From Candidatus Hydrothermota bacterium (GTDB lineage Bacteria; Hydrothermota; Hydrothermia; B15-G9), in the NCBI GenBank assembly GCA_003645975.1, contig QNDP01000094.1:1-6259 (forward strand): 6,259 bases of DNA, in the 5' to 3' direction. A model generated the notes under the pieces. That model was given only the letters and a program-made list of their open reading frames with translations. It was not told the DNA's origin and made no database searches. Shown here piece by piece: positions 1 to 5,422 of the stretch (positions are counted from its first letter, which is position 1; each line of letters begins with the position of its first letter). Made by a program: the position numbers and the translations under genes.

Positions 1-107
1 CCGTTTGCTACTCGCGCAAGCTCTTTCAGCTCATTCCTTGTTTCTCGTAGTGCATAAGATGCTTCATCTATCCCTCGTATAATGAGTGCAACTTGCAGTG
101 CATCCAT
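1..107 (-). CDS. Probable phage tail tape measure protein, N-terminal fragment (runs off the window)
   Basis: Only the first 35 codons lie in the window; the gene continues past the left edge. The translation starts MDALQVALIIRG and continues IDEASYALRETRNELKELA. The pattern of a short beta-like hydrophobic stretch, then an xDEASxxLxxxxxEL segment running into an amphipathic helix, is typical of the N-terminus of phage tail tape measure proteins. These proteins set tail length and line the tail lumen during assembly. The start at 107 is supported by a purine-rich ribosome binding site (GAGAGG, 117-122) 9 bases upstream; the ATG 4 bases further in hits a stop after 11 codons. The tail-chaperone-like gene upstream on the same strand (336-590) gives the normal phage order. 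With so few residues the call rests on pattern and context, so other coiled-coil phage proteins remain possible. Confidence 0.55.
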   Translation of the reverse strand, partial: MDALQVALIIRGIDEASYALRETRNELKELARVAN

Positions 108-116
108 TGACACTTT

Positions 117-122
117 CCTCTC
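117..122 (-). promoter_or_regulatory. Ribosome binding site of the tape-measure-like gene
   Basis: GAGAGG on the minus strand, 9 bases before the ATG at 107. It fixes the start of the truncated left-edge gene and lies in the 36-bp gap between that gene and the divergent small membrane protein. Confidence 0.5.
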
Positions 123-143
123 GCTTTTGTAAATTTTTACGCT

Positions 144-359
144 ATGGAATTGGGAGAATTGATATTACTGTTAGCTATCATTTTCCTGTTAGGTGAAAAG
201 TCACGTTATCTGGGTATTATCGTTTTCCTCGGCATGGCTCTTTTTTGCTTGTATGCAGCTCTTTGGGGACCGATACCTTTCGGTATTCGAGTTGTTTTTG
301 TCATTCTCGCTTTGATAATCGTTTATATTACTTATCTATTTTTCTTCCGTTCGTGGTGA
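144..359 (+). CDS. Small hydrophobic membrane protein, opposite in strand to the tail genes
   Basis: A 71-residue protein that is hydrophobic almost throughout. Likely membrane segments are about residues 6-16 (short), 22-41 and 46-68, with charged residues (EKSR, 18-21) between the first two and a GPIPFG turn (42-47) before the last. It starts 36 bp from the divergent tape-measure-like gene, and its last 24 bases overlap the 3' end of the convergent chaperone-like gene. No clear Shine-Dalgarno precedes the ATG, so the start is uncertain; in-frame TTG codons lie 6 and 15 bases downstream. The minus strand of the stretch 108-335 is rich in stops, so this is not a shadow of a tail gene. I do not recognise the family. 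A holin-like or 'moron'-type accessory protein of the phage is a guess from context. An upstream TATAAT (78-83) has no convincing -35 partner. Confidence 0.5.
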   Translation: MELGELILLLAIIFLLGEKSRYLGIIVFLGMALFCLYAALWGPIPFGIRVVFVILALIIVYITYLFFFRSW

Positions 360-590
360 CTCAAGACCCAGATATTTAGCTACCGCAGCCACAAGCATCT
401 TTCTCTCTTTCACATCTAACTCGCTCGCTTCCTTATATGTCATATTCAGATTCTTTATCAAAAACAGCATTTCCAGTATTGCAGAGTTATCTCCTAACTG
501 TGCCCTCAGAGCCGCTATATCGCTCGCTTTCAGTGAATTTAACTCGTTGTATCGCCCTCGATTTACGAATCTGAGGAGGTGGTTTGAAAT
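336..590 (-). CDS. Phage tail assembly chaperone-like protein (P2 E / Mu gp41 type), abnormal 5' end
   Basis: An open frame of 84 residues if counted from an ATT codon at 588-590, ending in TAG at 336-338. The core reads RYNELNSLKASDIAALRAQL, then GDNSAILEMLFLIKNL, then MTYKEASELDVKERKMLVAA and VAKYLG. The pattern (an 'ExxxLKxxDI' strand-helix start, a helix after GD, a helix beginning 'YKEASELDV', and a final 'VAxYLG') fits the E/gp41 family of tail assembly chaperones, which act on the tape measure protein during tail assembly. The tape-measure-like gene follows, as in P2 and Mu. There is no ATG, GTG or TTG before the conserved core, only ATT at 588-590 just after an in-frame TAA (594-596), and no good ribosome binding site. 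Either the start is non-standard or the 5' end was replaced. No slippery sequence with a frameshift extension like P2 E' is visible. Confidence 0.5.
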   Translation of the reverse strand: MSNHLLRFVNRGRYNELNSLKASDIAALRAQLGDNSAILEMLFLIKNLNMTYKEASELDVKERKMLVAAVAKYLGLESPRTEEK

Positions 591-645
591 GGCTTACACA
601 AAAATATTGACAAGTGCCGTGCCGTCAACAATTCGGTTTTTTTGA
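574..645 (+). other. Strong Shine-Dalgarno and 18-codon ORF at the phage/chromosome junction
   Basis: AGGAGGTGG at 574-582 is close to perfect complementarity with the 16S anti-Shine-Dalgarno. It stands 6 bases before an ATG (589-591) that opens MAYTKILTSAVPSTIRFF and stops at TGA (643-645), right after a run of seven T (637-643). The same frame is then open again from 646 into the GT9-like gene. It could be the remains of a truncated gene start, a leader peptide, or chance, since the Shine-Dalgarno bases also encode part of the minus-strand chaperone-like frame. The TTGAC...GTCAA inverted repeat (607-628) lies inside it. Confidence 0.25.
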
Positions 646-732
646 TATTTGACCTTTCTTCTCGTCTATGAGGTTTTATTTCTCCCTGCTTGCTTGCCAT
701 TTAGCTTTCAAAATCGTTATCATAAGAGCGCC

Positions 733-1659
733 ATGCAGCTCAAACACAAACTTAACACGATTCTCAAAAGACTGAAATTTAAGCCAAGGGATTTCACATT
801 CAATTGTGCGATTCCGAACGAACTCGGCATCTTGGTGGCACTTCCACGCTCACCCGGTAGGCTGTCGCTTGTCATCAACACGGTCGCTTCGCTGATACAA
901 TATTTTGAGGGCTACAAAGTGATTGTCGGTCCGGAATCCGCACGGGAATTGGTAACCCTGTTTTTCGGTGAACAGGCCGATTATCTGTCAAACTTCGAAG
1001 TCAACGAGGAGAAATTCAAAGGCGATAAGGAGATAGGTGTTATCTGGGACCTTTCACGCCCGCCGTCTCCGTATAAGGATTTGCCGCTATTCCTGCCCTC
1101 TGCCGACTACCGAATCAGCGCTGATCCGGAGACTTATCCCTACTACAACATCATCGTTGCCACAGGTCCTGTCTATGACGACATCACATTTTCTGAAAAA
1201 CAACTGTCGCTGTTGAACATACCGATAATCAAATTCAGGCCGTCGATCCGAGACTTGGCGAAGCGGACGGTTTGGGACTACCTGATCTTCAAAGGGCACG
1301 GACAGCGAAATATCTTGGTGTTCATAGATGTGTCGAAGGACGAGGAGCTTGACATAATCCTCGATGTCTTGACGAAGACCTTGCCGACCGGCGTAACAAT
1401 CATCGCACCACGCAAGATCGAGAAGATCAACGCCATCGACCTGTCTCCGATGGGGAGCGAAGGCATAGTGGCAGCGCTTGCCCTGACCGATCTGTTCATC
1501 GGCGGAGACAGCCTTTACCTCGGTGTGGCCGACCTTATGAAGATGCCGACGATCTTGATCGATACAGACATCACACTTCCTGCCGTGCCTCATGTCCATG
1601 TCTGGACTAAGGATATGGGGGTAGGAGCGCTTGCAGAGATAATCACGAAATCGGTTTAG
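733..1659 (+). CDS. Glycosyltransferase family 9-like (heptosyltransferase-like) protein, divergent
   Basis: With the ATG at 733 the protein has 308 residues. Two Rossmann-like halves are visible. The N-terminal half starts with ELGILVALPRSPGR (30-43) followed by a helix and YKVIVGP (61-67). The C-terminal half starts with RNILVFID (192-199) and carries LTDLFIGGDSLYLGVADLMK (251-270), matching the GT9 'aDlfigpDSG..HlA.alg.P' signature. GT9 enzymes add heptose or similar sugars to the lipid A core at the inner face of the inner membrane. At the usual catalytic position (GD in 'GALGDVLLTTPAL') this protein has G42-R43, and the GPDSG motif is altered to GGDSL, so activity is doubtful. A TTG at 649 would add 28 residues, hydrophobic and unlike the family; AAGAG at 724-728 gives 733 weak ribosome-binding support. 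The 8-bp gap to the exporter gene suggests one transcript and a shared envelope role. Confidence 0.65.
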   Translation: MQLKHKLNTILKRLKFKPRDFTFNCAIPNELGILVALPRSPGRLSLVINTVASLIQYFEGYKVIVGPESARELVTLFFGEQADYLSNFEVNEEKFKGDKEIGVIWDLSRPPSPYKDLPLFLPSADYRISADPETYPYYNIIVATGPVYDDITFSEKQLSLLNIPIIKFRPSIRDLAKRTVWDYLIFKGHGQRNILVFIDVSKDEELDIILDVLTKTLPTGVTIIAPRKIEKINAIDLSPMGSEGIVAALALTDLFIGGDSLYLGVADLMKMPTILIDTDITLPAVPHVHVWTKDMGVGALAEIITKSV

Positions 1660-1667
1660 CATGAAAA

Positions 1668-3524
1668 ATGGAGCGCACTAACCTAAAATCCCGCAATTAT
1701 TTCCGTCTTCTAAAATTTTTGAAGCCACACCTTTTCAAATTTTTTGTTGCTTTCTTTTTCATGCTCGGCTCGTCATTCCTCAACGGATTCTCTATCAGCA
1801 TGTTTTCGCCTATCCTCCGTGTCCTCTTTGGAATGGGCGGAGAGGGAATGATCTTCGAGAACCTCGGCAAGTTGAGTTTCATCGCCGATTTCATGAAGCG
1901 CTATGTTTTCAGCCTCGACCCATTAAGTGCAACGGCCAGAATATCATGCATAATTGTAGCGATTTATTTTCTCAAATTCCTGTTCGCATATTTTCAACGG
2001 CTCTCCATTGTGGTTGTCGAGGAGGGCGTTGTCCGAGACATCAGAATAGCCATGTTTCAGAGGCTCATGTATTTGCCGATTAAGTTTTTCCAAACCGTGA
2101 GTTCAGGCGACATCATTTCACGGTTTATCAACGATGTCAGTTTGGTCAAGCGCGCACTTACCGAAGGCCTGTTTATCATCATCTCTGAAGGACTTAATGC
2201 CCTGATTTTGCTGGCGTTGGCGTTCATTGCGAGCTGGAAACTGACCATGGTCTCGCTGGTCCTTATTCCCATTGCCGTTGGGCTTTTGATGTTGATCAGC
2301 AAGAGGTTACGGAAAAGGTCGAGGCGCGCTCAGGAGCGCATGGGCGACATCGGCAAACACATCTATGAGGTGCTGAACGGCATCCGCGTGGTTAAGGGGT
2401 TTACAGCGGAAGCCAAAGAGACCGAAGGTTTTCGCAAAAAAGCGCACGATTATTATCGGGCGCTCGTGCGGTTTGAATACCTCAGTGCGCTCGGCTCGCC
2501 GCTGACCGAGTTCCTGTCGGCGGCAATCGCCGGGTTCATCCTGTTTTATGGCGCAAGGTTGATCTTCGTCGAGAAGTCGATGACGCCGGATAGCTTCTTT
2601 GTGTTCCTTGCGGCAGCGTTGTCTATCATGCGACCGCTCAAAAGATTGTTCCAAGCAAATGTGCACATCCAGCACGGCATTGCGGCCGGTTCGCGCATCT
2701 TTGAACTGCTCGATCAACCCATCGAACCCGGACATCTCAGCAAAGGCCGCAAGTTCGAAGGCGTCAGGCATTCCATAAAGTTTGAAAATGTCTGGTTCAG
2801 CTATCGGAAAGGCGAACCTGTGCTGAAAGGAATTTCGTTCGAGATGCTCAGAGGCGAAAAGGTGGCGCTGGTAGGCCCTTCGGGCGCAGGGAAATCTACG
2901 ATTGCCGACCTGCTCGCACGGTTCCATGAACCTCAAGACGGAAAGATCACCGTTGACGGGATCGACTTGAGGGAGTTCGACCTGCGGAGCTACCGTCAGA
3001 AGATCGCAATCGTGCCACAGGAGACCTTCCTTTTCAGCGGCACAGTGTTCGAGAACATCATCTATGCCCGTCCCGACGCAACTTACGACGAGGTGATTGA
3101 GGCGGCCAAAATCTCGGCCGCTCACAGGTTTATCGAGAAGCTGCCGCAGGGCTACGATACGGTGGTGGGCGAACGTGGCGTGATGCTTTCGGGCGGCGAG
3201 AGACAGCGGATCGCTTTGGCAAGAGCCATCCTGCGGAATCCTGACATCTTGATACTCGACGAGGCAACATCGGCGTTGGATTCCGAGTCGGAAGAGCTTA
3301 TAAGGCAGGCACTTCATAGGATTCTGCCCGGAAGAACGACCCTGATAATCGCACACAGGTTGGCGACGGTGCTCGAAGCCGACAAAATCGTTGTCCTCGA
3401 CGGTGGACATGTGATCGATATCGGCCGCCACAGCGAACTCATCGAACGATGTGAACTTTACCGAAGACTTTATGAACTTCAGTTCAAGATACCGGTCGAG
3501 CGCGCCGAGTCCTCGAAAAATTAG
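1668..3524 (+). CDS. MsbA-type ABC exporter, fused permease and ATPase
   Basis: A 618-residue half-transporter of the lipid/drug exporter class that works as a homodimer in the inner membrane. The transmembrane domain covers about residues 1-330, with hydrophobic segments near 19-40, 91-112, 165-187, 190-210, 281-300 and 308-325. The nucleotide-binding domain contains an A-loop Tyr (Y379 in VWFSYR), Walker A GPSGAGKST (403-411), Q-loop Q451 (VPQETFLFSGTV), signature LSGGERQ (507-513), Walker B ILILDE (527-532), D-loop SALD (535-538) and H-loop H563 (IAHRLAT). All catalytic residues are intact, so an active transporter is expected. The preceding GT9-like gene, 8 bp away, makes an envelope glycolipid (MsbA-like lipid A flipping) the best guess, but the substrate class cannot be read from sequence. 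The ATG at 1668 gives a normal N-terminus; no strong ribosome binding site is visible, so coupling with the upstream gene is likely. It is about 35 residues longer than E. coli MsbA. Confidence 0.9.
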   Translation: MERTNLKSRNYFRLLKFLKPHLFKFFVAFFFMLGSSFLNGFSISMFSPILRVLFGMGGEGMIFENLGKLSFIADFMKRYVFSLDPLSATARISCIIVAIYFLKFLFAYFQRLSIVVVEEGVVRDIRIAMFQRLMYLPIKFFQTVSSGDIISRFINDVSLVKRALTEGLFIIISEGLNALILLALAFIASWKLTMVSLVLIPIAVGLLMLISKRLRKRSRRAQERMGDIGKHIYEVLNGIRVVKGFTAEAKETEGFRKKAHDYYRALVRFEYLSALGSPLTEFLSAAIAGFILFYGARLIFVEKSMTPDSFFVFLAAALSIMRPLKRLFQANVHIQHGIAAGSRIFELLDQPIEPGHLSKGRKFEGVRHSIKFENVWFSYRKGEPVLKGISFEMLRGEKVALVGPSGAGKSTIADLLARFHEPQDGKITVDGIDLREFDLRSYRQKIAIVPQETFLFSGTVFENIIYARPDATYDEVIEAAKISAAHRFIEKLPQGYDTVVGERGVMLSGGERQRIALARAILRNPDILILDEATSALDSESEELIRQALHRILPGRTTLIIAHRLATVLEADKIVVLDGGHVIDIGRHSELIERCELYRRLYELQFKIPVERAESSKN

Positions 3525-3731
3525 GGCTGTGATCAACTTAGGCCGTGAGGATTGTCGAATTAAGGCGTGTTTTGGACAGTGATGTCGGAATACACAACTA
3601 TGAACTGGTCGGTTTTGCTCTACGGCTTTGAGCGCCTGACATTTTGCGGCTGTTATTCGTTCAGTCTGTCCTCAAAACGAAAATTGAAATCCCAATCTCT
3701 GAGCCGACCAAGCGGTTGACCTATGCGTATC

Positions 3732-3761
3732 TCAGCGCCTGCCGCAGAACGCAGTCGCTGA
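3732..3761. other. Imperfect 10-bp hairpin in the intergenic region
   Basis: TCAGCG (3732-3737) pairs with CGCTGA (3756-3761). After a single C/T mismatch, CTGC (3739-3742) pairs with GCAG (3751-3754), leaving an 8-base loop. The stem is GC-rich and not followed by a T-run, so it is not a standard intrinsic terminator. A second possible stem, GGCTGC (3765-3770) with GCAGCC (3801-3806), lies just downstream. Possible readings are a structured leader or small RNA, an operator-like dyad, or chance. Confidence 0.4.
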
Positions 3762-3887
3762 TGAGGCTGCTGGGCTATCAGTTGTCGAGGTCTTGTCTTC
3801 GCAGCCCCTTGTGTAGTTCATCATTTTGACCGTTATCCTATCCTGCTGTCGGTTCTGACGGAAGTCCTTAATCTATGAAACCTTGTG

Positions 3888-3940
3888 TCCTTACCCTTTG
3901 CTCTCCCTCGAACTTTCCAAGCGGTGCTTATCGGTAAGGA
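3888..3940. repeat. 8-bp inverted repeat with long loop (TCCTTACC / GGTAAGGA)
   Basis: TCCTTACC (3888-3895) and GGTAAGGA (3933-3940) are perfect reverse complements 37 bases apart. The loop contains a small AAGC-GGT-GCTT hairpin (3919-3929). An 8-bp match at this distance is not rare by chance in about 600 bp, so its significance is doubtful. Confidence 0.2.
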
Positions 3941-4109
3941 TTTAGGGGTTGATAGATCTCAGCAAACATCGGTGTCCATTTGAAGATCAGCGAAAGCAAA
4001 ACCTACGCAACGGCACACTCCGATAGTGCGGATGGTTCGTCAGAATGGTGATTTTTTCGGTGATTCCTTAAAATTTCCAGCGGTTTTTGACAATCACATC
4101 AAAAAGACG

Positions 4110-4117
4110 AAGGAGGG
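4110..4117 (+). promoter_or_regulatory. leuD: Ribosome binding site of leuD
   Basis: AAGGAGGG ends 4 bases before the ATG at 4122. It decides the start against the ATG at 4026, which would add 32 residues of non-family sequence. Confidence 0.8.
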
Positions 4118-4121
4118 CAAA

Positions 4122-4634
4122 ATGAGTAAAGTGTTGAGAGGCAGAGTCTTCAAATATGGGGATGACATAAATACCGATGTCATCTTTCCTGGAAGATACA
4201 CCTATTCGATACTTGATCCTAACGAGATGGCCAAACACGCGCTGGAAGACCTCGATCCGGATTTCGTCAAAAAGGTAAAAAAAGGCGATTTCATTGTGGC
4301 TGGCAAAAACTTCGGCATGGGAAGCTCCAGAGAGCAGGCAGTCGTCGCACTGGTCTATGCGGGCGTAGCCGCCGTCATAGCCAAATCCTTTGCAAGAATT
4401 TACTTCAGGAACGCAATAAATAACGGCCTTCTGGTGATCCAAGCTCCTGAAGCCGTCGATGCGATCGAGGACGGAGATGAGATAGAAATCGACCTCGAAA
4501 AATATGAGATCCGTAAGGGCGACAAAGTCTTCAAGTTCGCTCCGCTGCCTCCAGAAGTCCAGAAGATCATCGAAGCGGGTGGACTCGTCGAATATGTCAA
4601 GCAAAAAGTGAAAGAAAAGGGCGGCACGGTTTGA
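4122..4634 (+). CDS. leuD: 3-isopropylmalate dehydratase small subunit (LeuD family)
   Basis: A 170-residue protein of the short, stand-alone aconitase-C-terminal type, the usual length for archaeal-type LeuD. It opens with RGRVFKYGDDINTDVIFPGR (6-25), matching the family's 'GDNIDTDVIxPGRY' start, and has the signature GKNFGMGSSREQA (61-73), followed by AAVIAKSFARIYFRNAINNG (83-102). It would pair with a LeuC large subunit carrying the 4Fe-4S cluster to interconvert 2- and 3-isopropylmalate in leucine synthesis. LeuC is not in the window. Related pairs handle homoaconitate, citraconate/methylmalate or dimethylmalate; the specificity loop here (about 25-33, YTYSILDPN) does not settle which. 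A strong ribosome binding site (4110-4117) fixes the start. The TGA stop overlaps the sfsA TTG start by 4 bp, suggesting translational coupling. Gln72 replaces the common His of SSREHA; I believe this variant also occurs in genuine family members. Confidence 0.88.
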   Translation: MSKVLRGRVFKYGDDINTDVIFPGRYTYSILDPNEMAKHALEDLDPDFVKKVKKGDFIVAGKNFGMGSSREQAVVALVYAGVAAVIAKSFARIYFRNAINNGLLVIQAPEAVDAIEDGDEIEIDLEKYEIRKGDKVFKFAPLPPEVQKIIEAGGLVEYVKQKVKEKGGTV

Positions 4635-5344
4635 AACCAGTCTATGCCTATTTCCTTCAGAGACTTAACAAATTTCTCGGAAAGGTAAAACTCGATGGAC
4701 GCGAAGCTTTTGTGTTCATTCCGAACCCCGGCCGCATGGAGGAGCTCTTAATTGAGGGAGCGGAAGTCGTTTTGATACCCAAAAACTCACCGAATAGAAA
4801 AACAAGATTCGACTTGGTCGGCGTAAAACATGGTTCGACTTGGGTTTCCATCGATTCAAGGATGCCAAACAGGTTCTTTGAAGATGCGGTCAAACATTCG
4901 ATCTTGCCGGACTTCAAGGGGGTTGATGTCGCAAAGAGCGAATTCCGATTCGCATCCAGCAGGTTCGACTTCCTTTTGGAAGACCCTGAACATCATTACC
5001 TTGTCGAAGTAAAGTCCTGCACACTCGTCAGGGACGGTGTGGCCATGTTTCCGGATGCGCCCACGACACGAGGGGTTAGACATGTTCGTGAATTGATCGA
5101 AGTGGCCAAAAATCACGGAACCCTGAAGCCGAACAGCACGAAAAGGCTCCTTGCTGCGATCGTCTTTGTCATTCAGAGAGACGACGCTGAGTATTTCATG
5201 CCAAACTACGAGATGCATCCGGAGTTCGGCGAAGTCCTTAAAGAGGCCTATCATGGCGGAGTGAAGGTGGTGGCTTACCGAACAAGATTTGACCCTCAGT
5301 CTTTGAGGCTTATTTATCTGGATCAGCTTCCGATAAAGTTTTAG
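4631..5344 (+). CDS. sfsA: SfsA family protein (sugar fermentation stimulation protein A homolog)
   Basis: A 237-residue protein, normal for SfsA. The N-terminal OB-fold-like part has RLNKFLGKVKLDGRE (11-25), FIPNPGRMEELL (29-40) and GAEVVLIP (43-50), followed by STWVSIDSRMPN (69-80). The C-terminal half has a PD-(D/E)xK nuclease-like core: RFDFLLED (111-118) and YLVEVKSCTLV (123-133), giving D113 and E126-x-K128, then GVAMFPDAPTTRGVRHVREL (136-155) and AIVFVIQR (176-183). SfsA was first described in E. coli as a DNA-binding protein stimulating maltose metabolism genes; its true role, including any nuclease activity, is unsettled. The start is TTG at 4631, overlapping the leuD stop by 4 bp. 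The first in-frame ATG (codon 36) would remove conserved sequence, so TTG is preferred; AAGG at 4617-4620 is a modest ribosome binding site. Confidence 0.92.
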   Translation: MKPVYAYFLQRLNKFLGKVKLDGREAFVFIPNPGRMEELLIEGAEVVLIPKNSPNRKTRFDLVGVKHGSTWVSIDSRMPNRFFEDAVKHSILPDFKGVDVAKSEFRFASSRFDFLLEDPEHHYLVEVKSCTLVRDGVAMFPDAPTTRGVRHVRELIEVAKNHGTLKPNSTKRLLAAIVFVIQRDDAEYFMPNYEMHPEFGEVLKEAYHGGVKVVAYRTRFDPQSLRLIYLDQLPIKF

Positions 5345-5411
5345 GGAACAAGATGATAGCTCGATGCATTCTGGCTCCGTTTGCTTCAAAATCATTGGTC
5401 AAAATGATGGG

Positions 5412-5421
5412 AAGGTGGGAG
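5412..5421 (+). promoter_or_regulatory. Ribosome binding site of the eIF2B-like gene
   Basis: The purine-rich AAGGTGGGAG (5412-5421) lies directly before the ATG at 5423. AAGGTGG differs from AAGGAGG at one base and ends 4 bases before the start. Just upstream, ATCATT (5391-5396) and AATGAT (5403-5408) form a weak A/T-rich 6-bp hairpin with a 6-base loop that could influence access, but this is speculative. Confidence 0.6.
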
Positions 5422-5422
5422 A

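Larger units (their letters stand above)
3525..4121. other. 597-bp intergenic region without a convincing gene
   Basis: No frame on either strand shows recognisable protein sequence. The longest open stretch (3632-3829, plus strand) is rich in Ser, Arg, Cys and Leu, without family resemblance or ribosome binding site. The same frame is also open from a GTG at 3545 to a TGA at 3629-3631, so a decayed gene of about 94 codons with one stop is conceivable but unsupported. The stretch contains a solid hairpin (3732-3761), a weaker one beside it (3765-3806) and a long-loop 8-bp inverted repeat (3888-3940). I see no T-box consensus, no leucine-rich leader peptide, no clear terminator after the exporter gene and no well-spaced promoter before leuD, although a promoter is expected somewhere here. 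Confidence 0.6.

Noticed and set aside
78..83. Perfect TATAAT upstream of the small membrane protein gene
   Set aside because: No -35-like sequence at 15-19 bases and no extended -10 TG; a single hexamer is expected by chance in a window this size.
607..635. TTGACA at 607-612 as a promoter for the GT9-like gene
   Set aside because: No -10-like hexamer at suitable spacing (the sequence there is around CAATTCGG); the TTGACA is also part of an inverted repeat.
604..643. Possible intrinsic terminator ending in seven T at 637-643
   Set aside because: The only stem (TTGAC/GTCAA) is 5 bp and separated from the T-run by 8 bases; the CCG/CGG stem beside the T-run is only 3 bp.
649..732. 28-codon N-terminal extension of the GT9-like protein from a TTG
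   Set aside because: It is hydrophobic and Cys/Pro-containing, unlike GT9 N-termini, and lies in the disturbed junction region; ATG 733 is preferred, though not proven.
1087..1662. Minus-strand frame of 191 codons opposite the GT9-like gene
   Set aside because: Shadow of the plus-strand gene; His/Arg/Asp-rich translation without any recognisable motif.
2307..3536. A 409-codon minus-strand open frame opposite the ABC transporter gene
   Set aside because: It is antisense to an intact, motif-complete gene; its composition (rich in His, Arg, Cys, Asp) is typical of a shadow and no family resemblance is visible.
3756..3770. CTGATGAG resembling a hammerhead ribozyme core (or a C box) beside a stem
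   Set aside because: No GAAA core element follows the second stem (3801-3806), and no matching third stem or cleavage site is present.
3644..3829. 61-codon open frame in the intergenic region
   Set aside because: No ribosome binding site; Ser/Arg/Cys/Leu-rich sequence with no family resemblance, compatible with a chance open frame.
4087..4092. TTGACA upstream of leuD as a -35 box
   Set aside because: At 16-18 bases downstream there is only the ribosome binding site and no -10-like sequence.
4026..4121. 32-codon N-terminal extension of LeuD from an upstream ATG
   Set aside because: The extra residues do not match the family, and AAGGAGGG stands right before the ATG at 4122.
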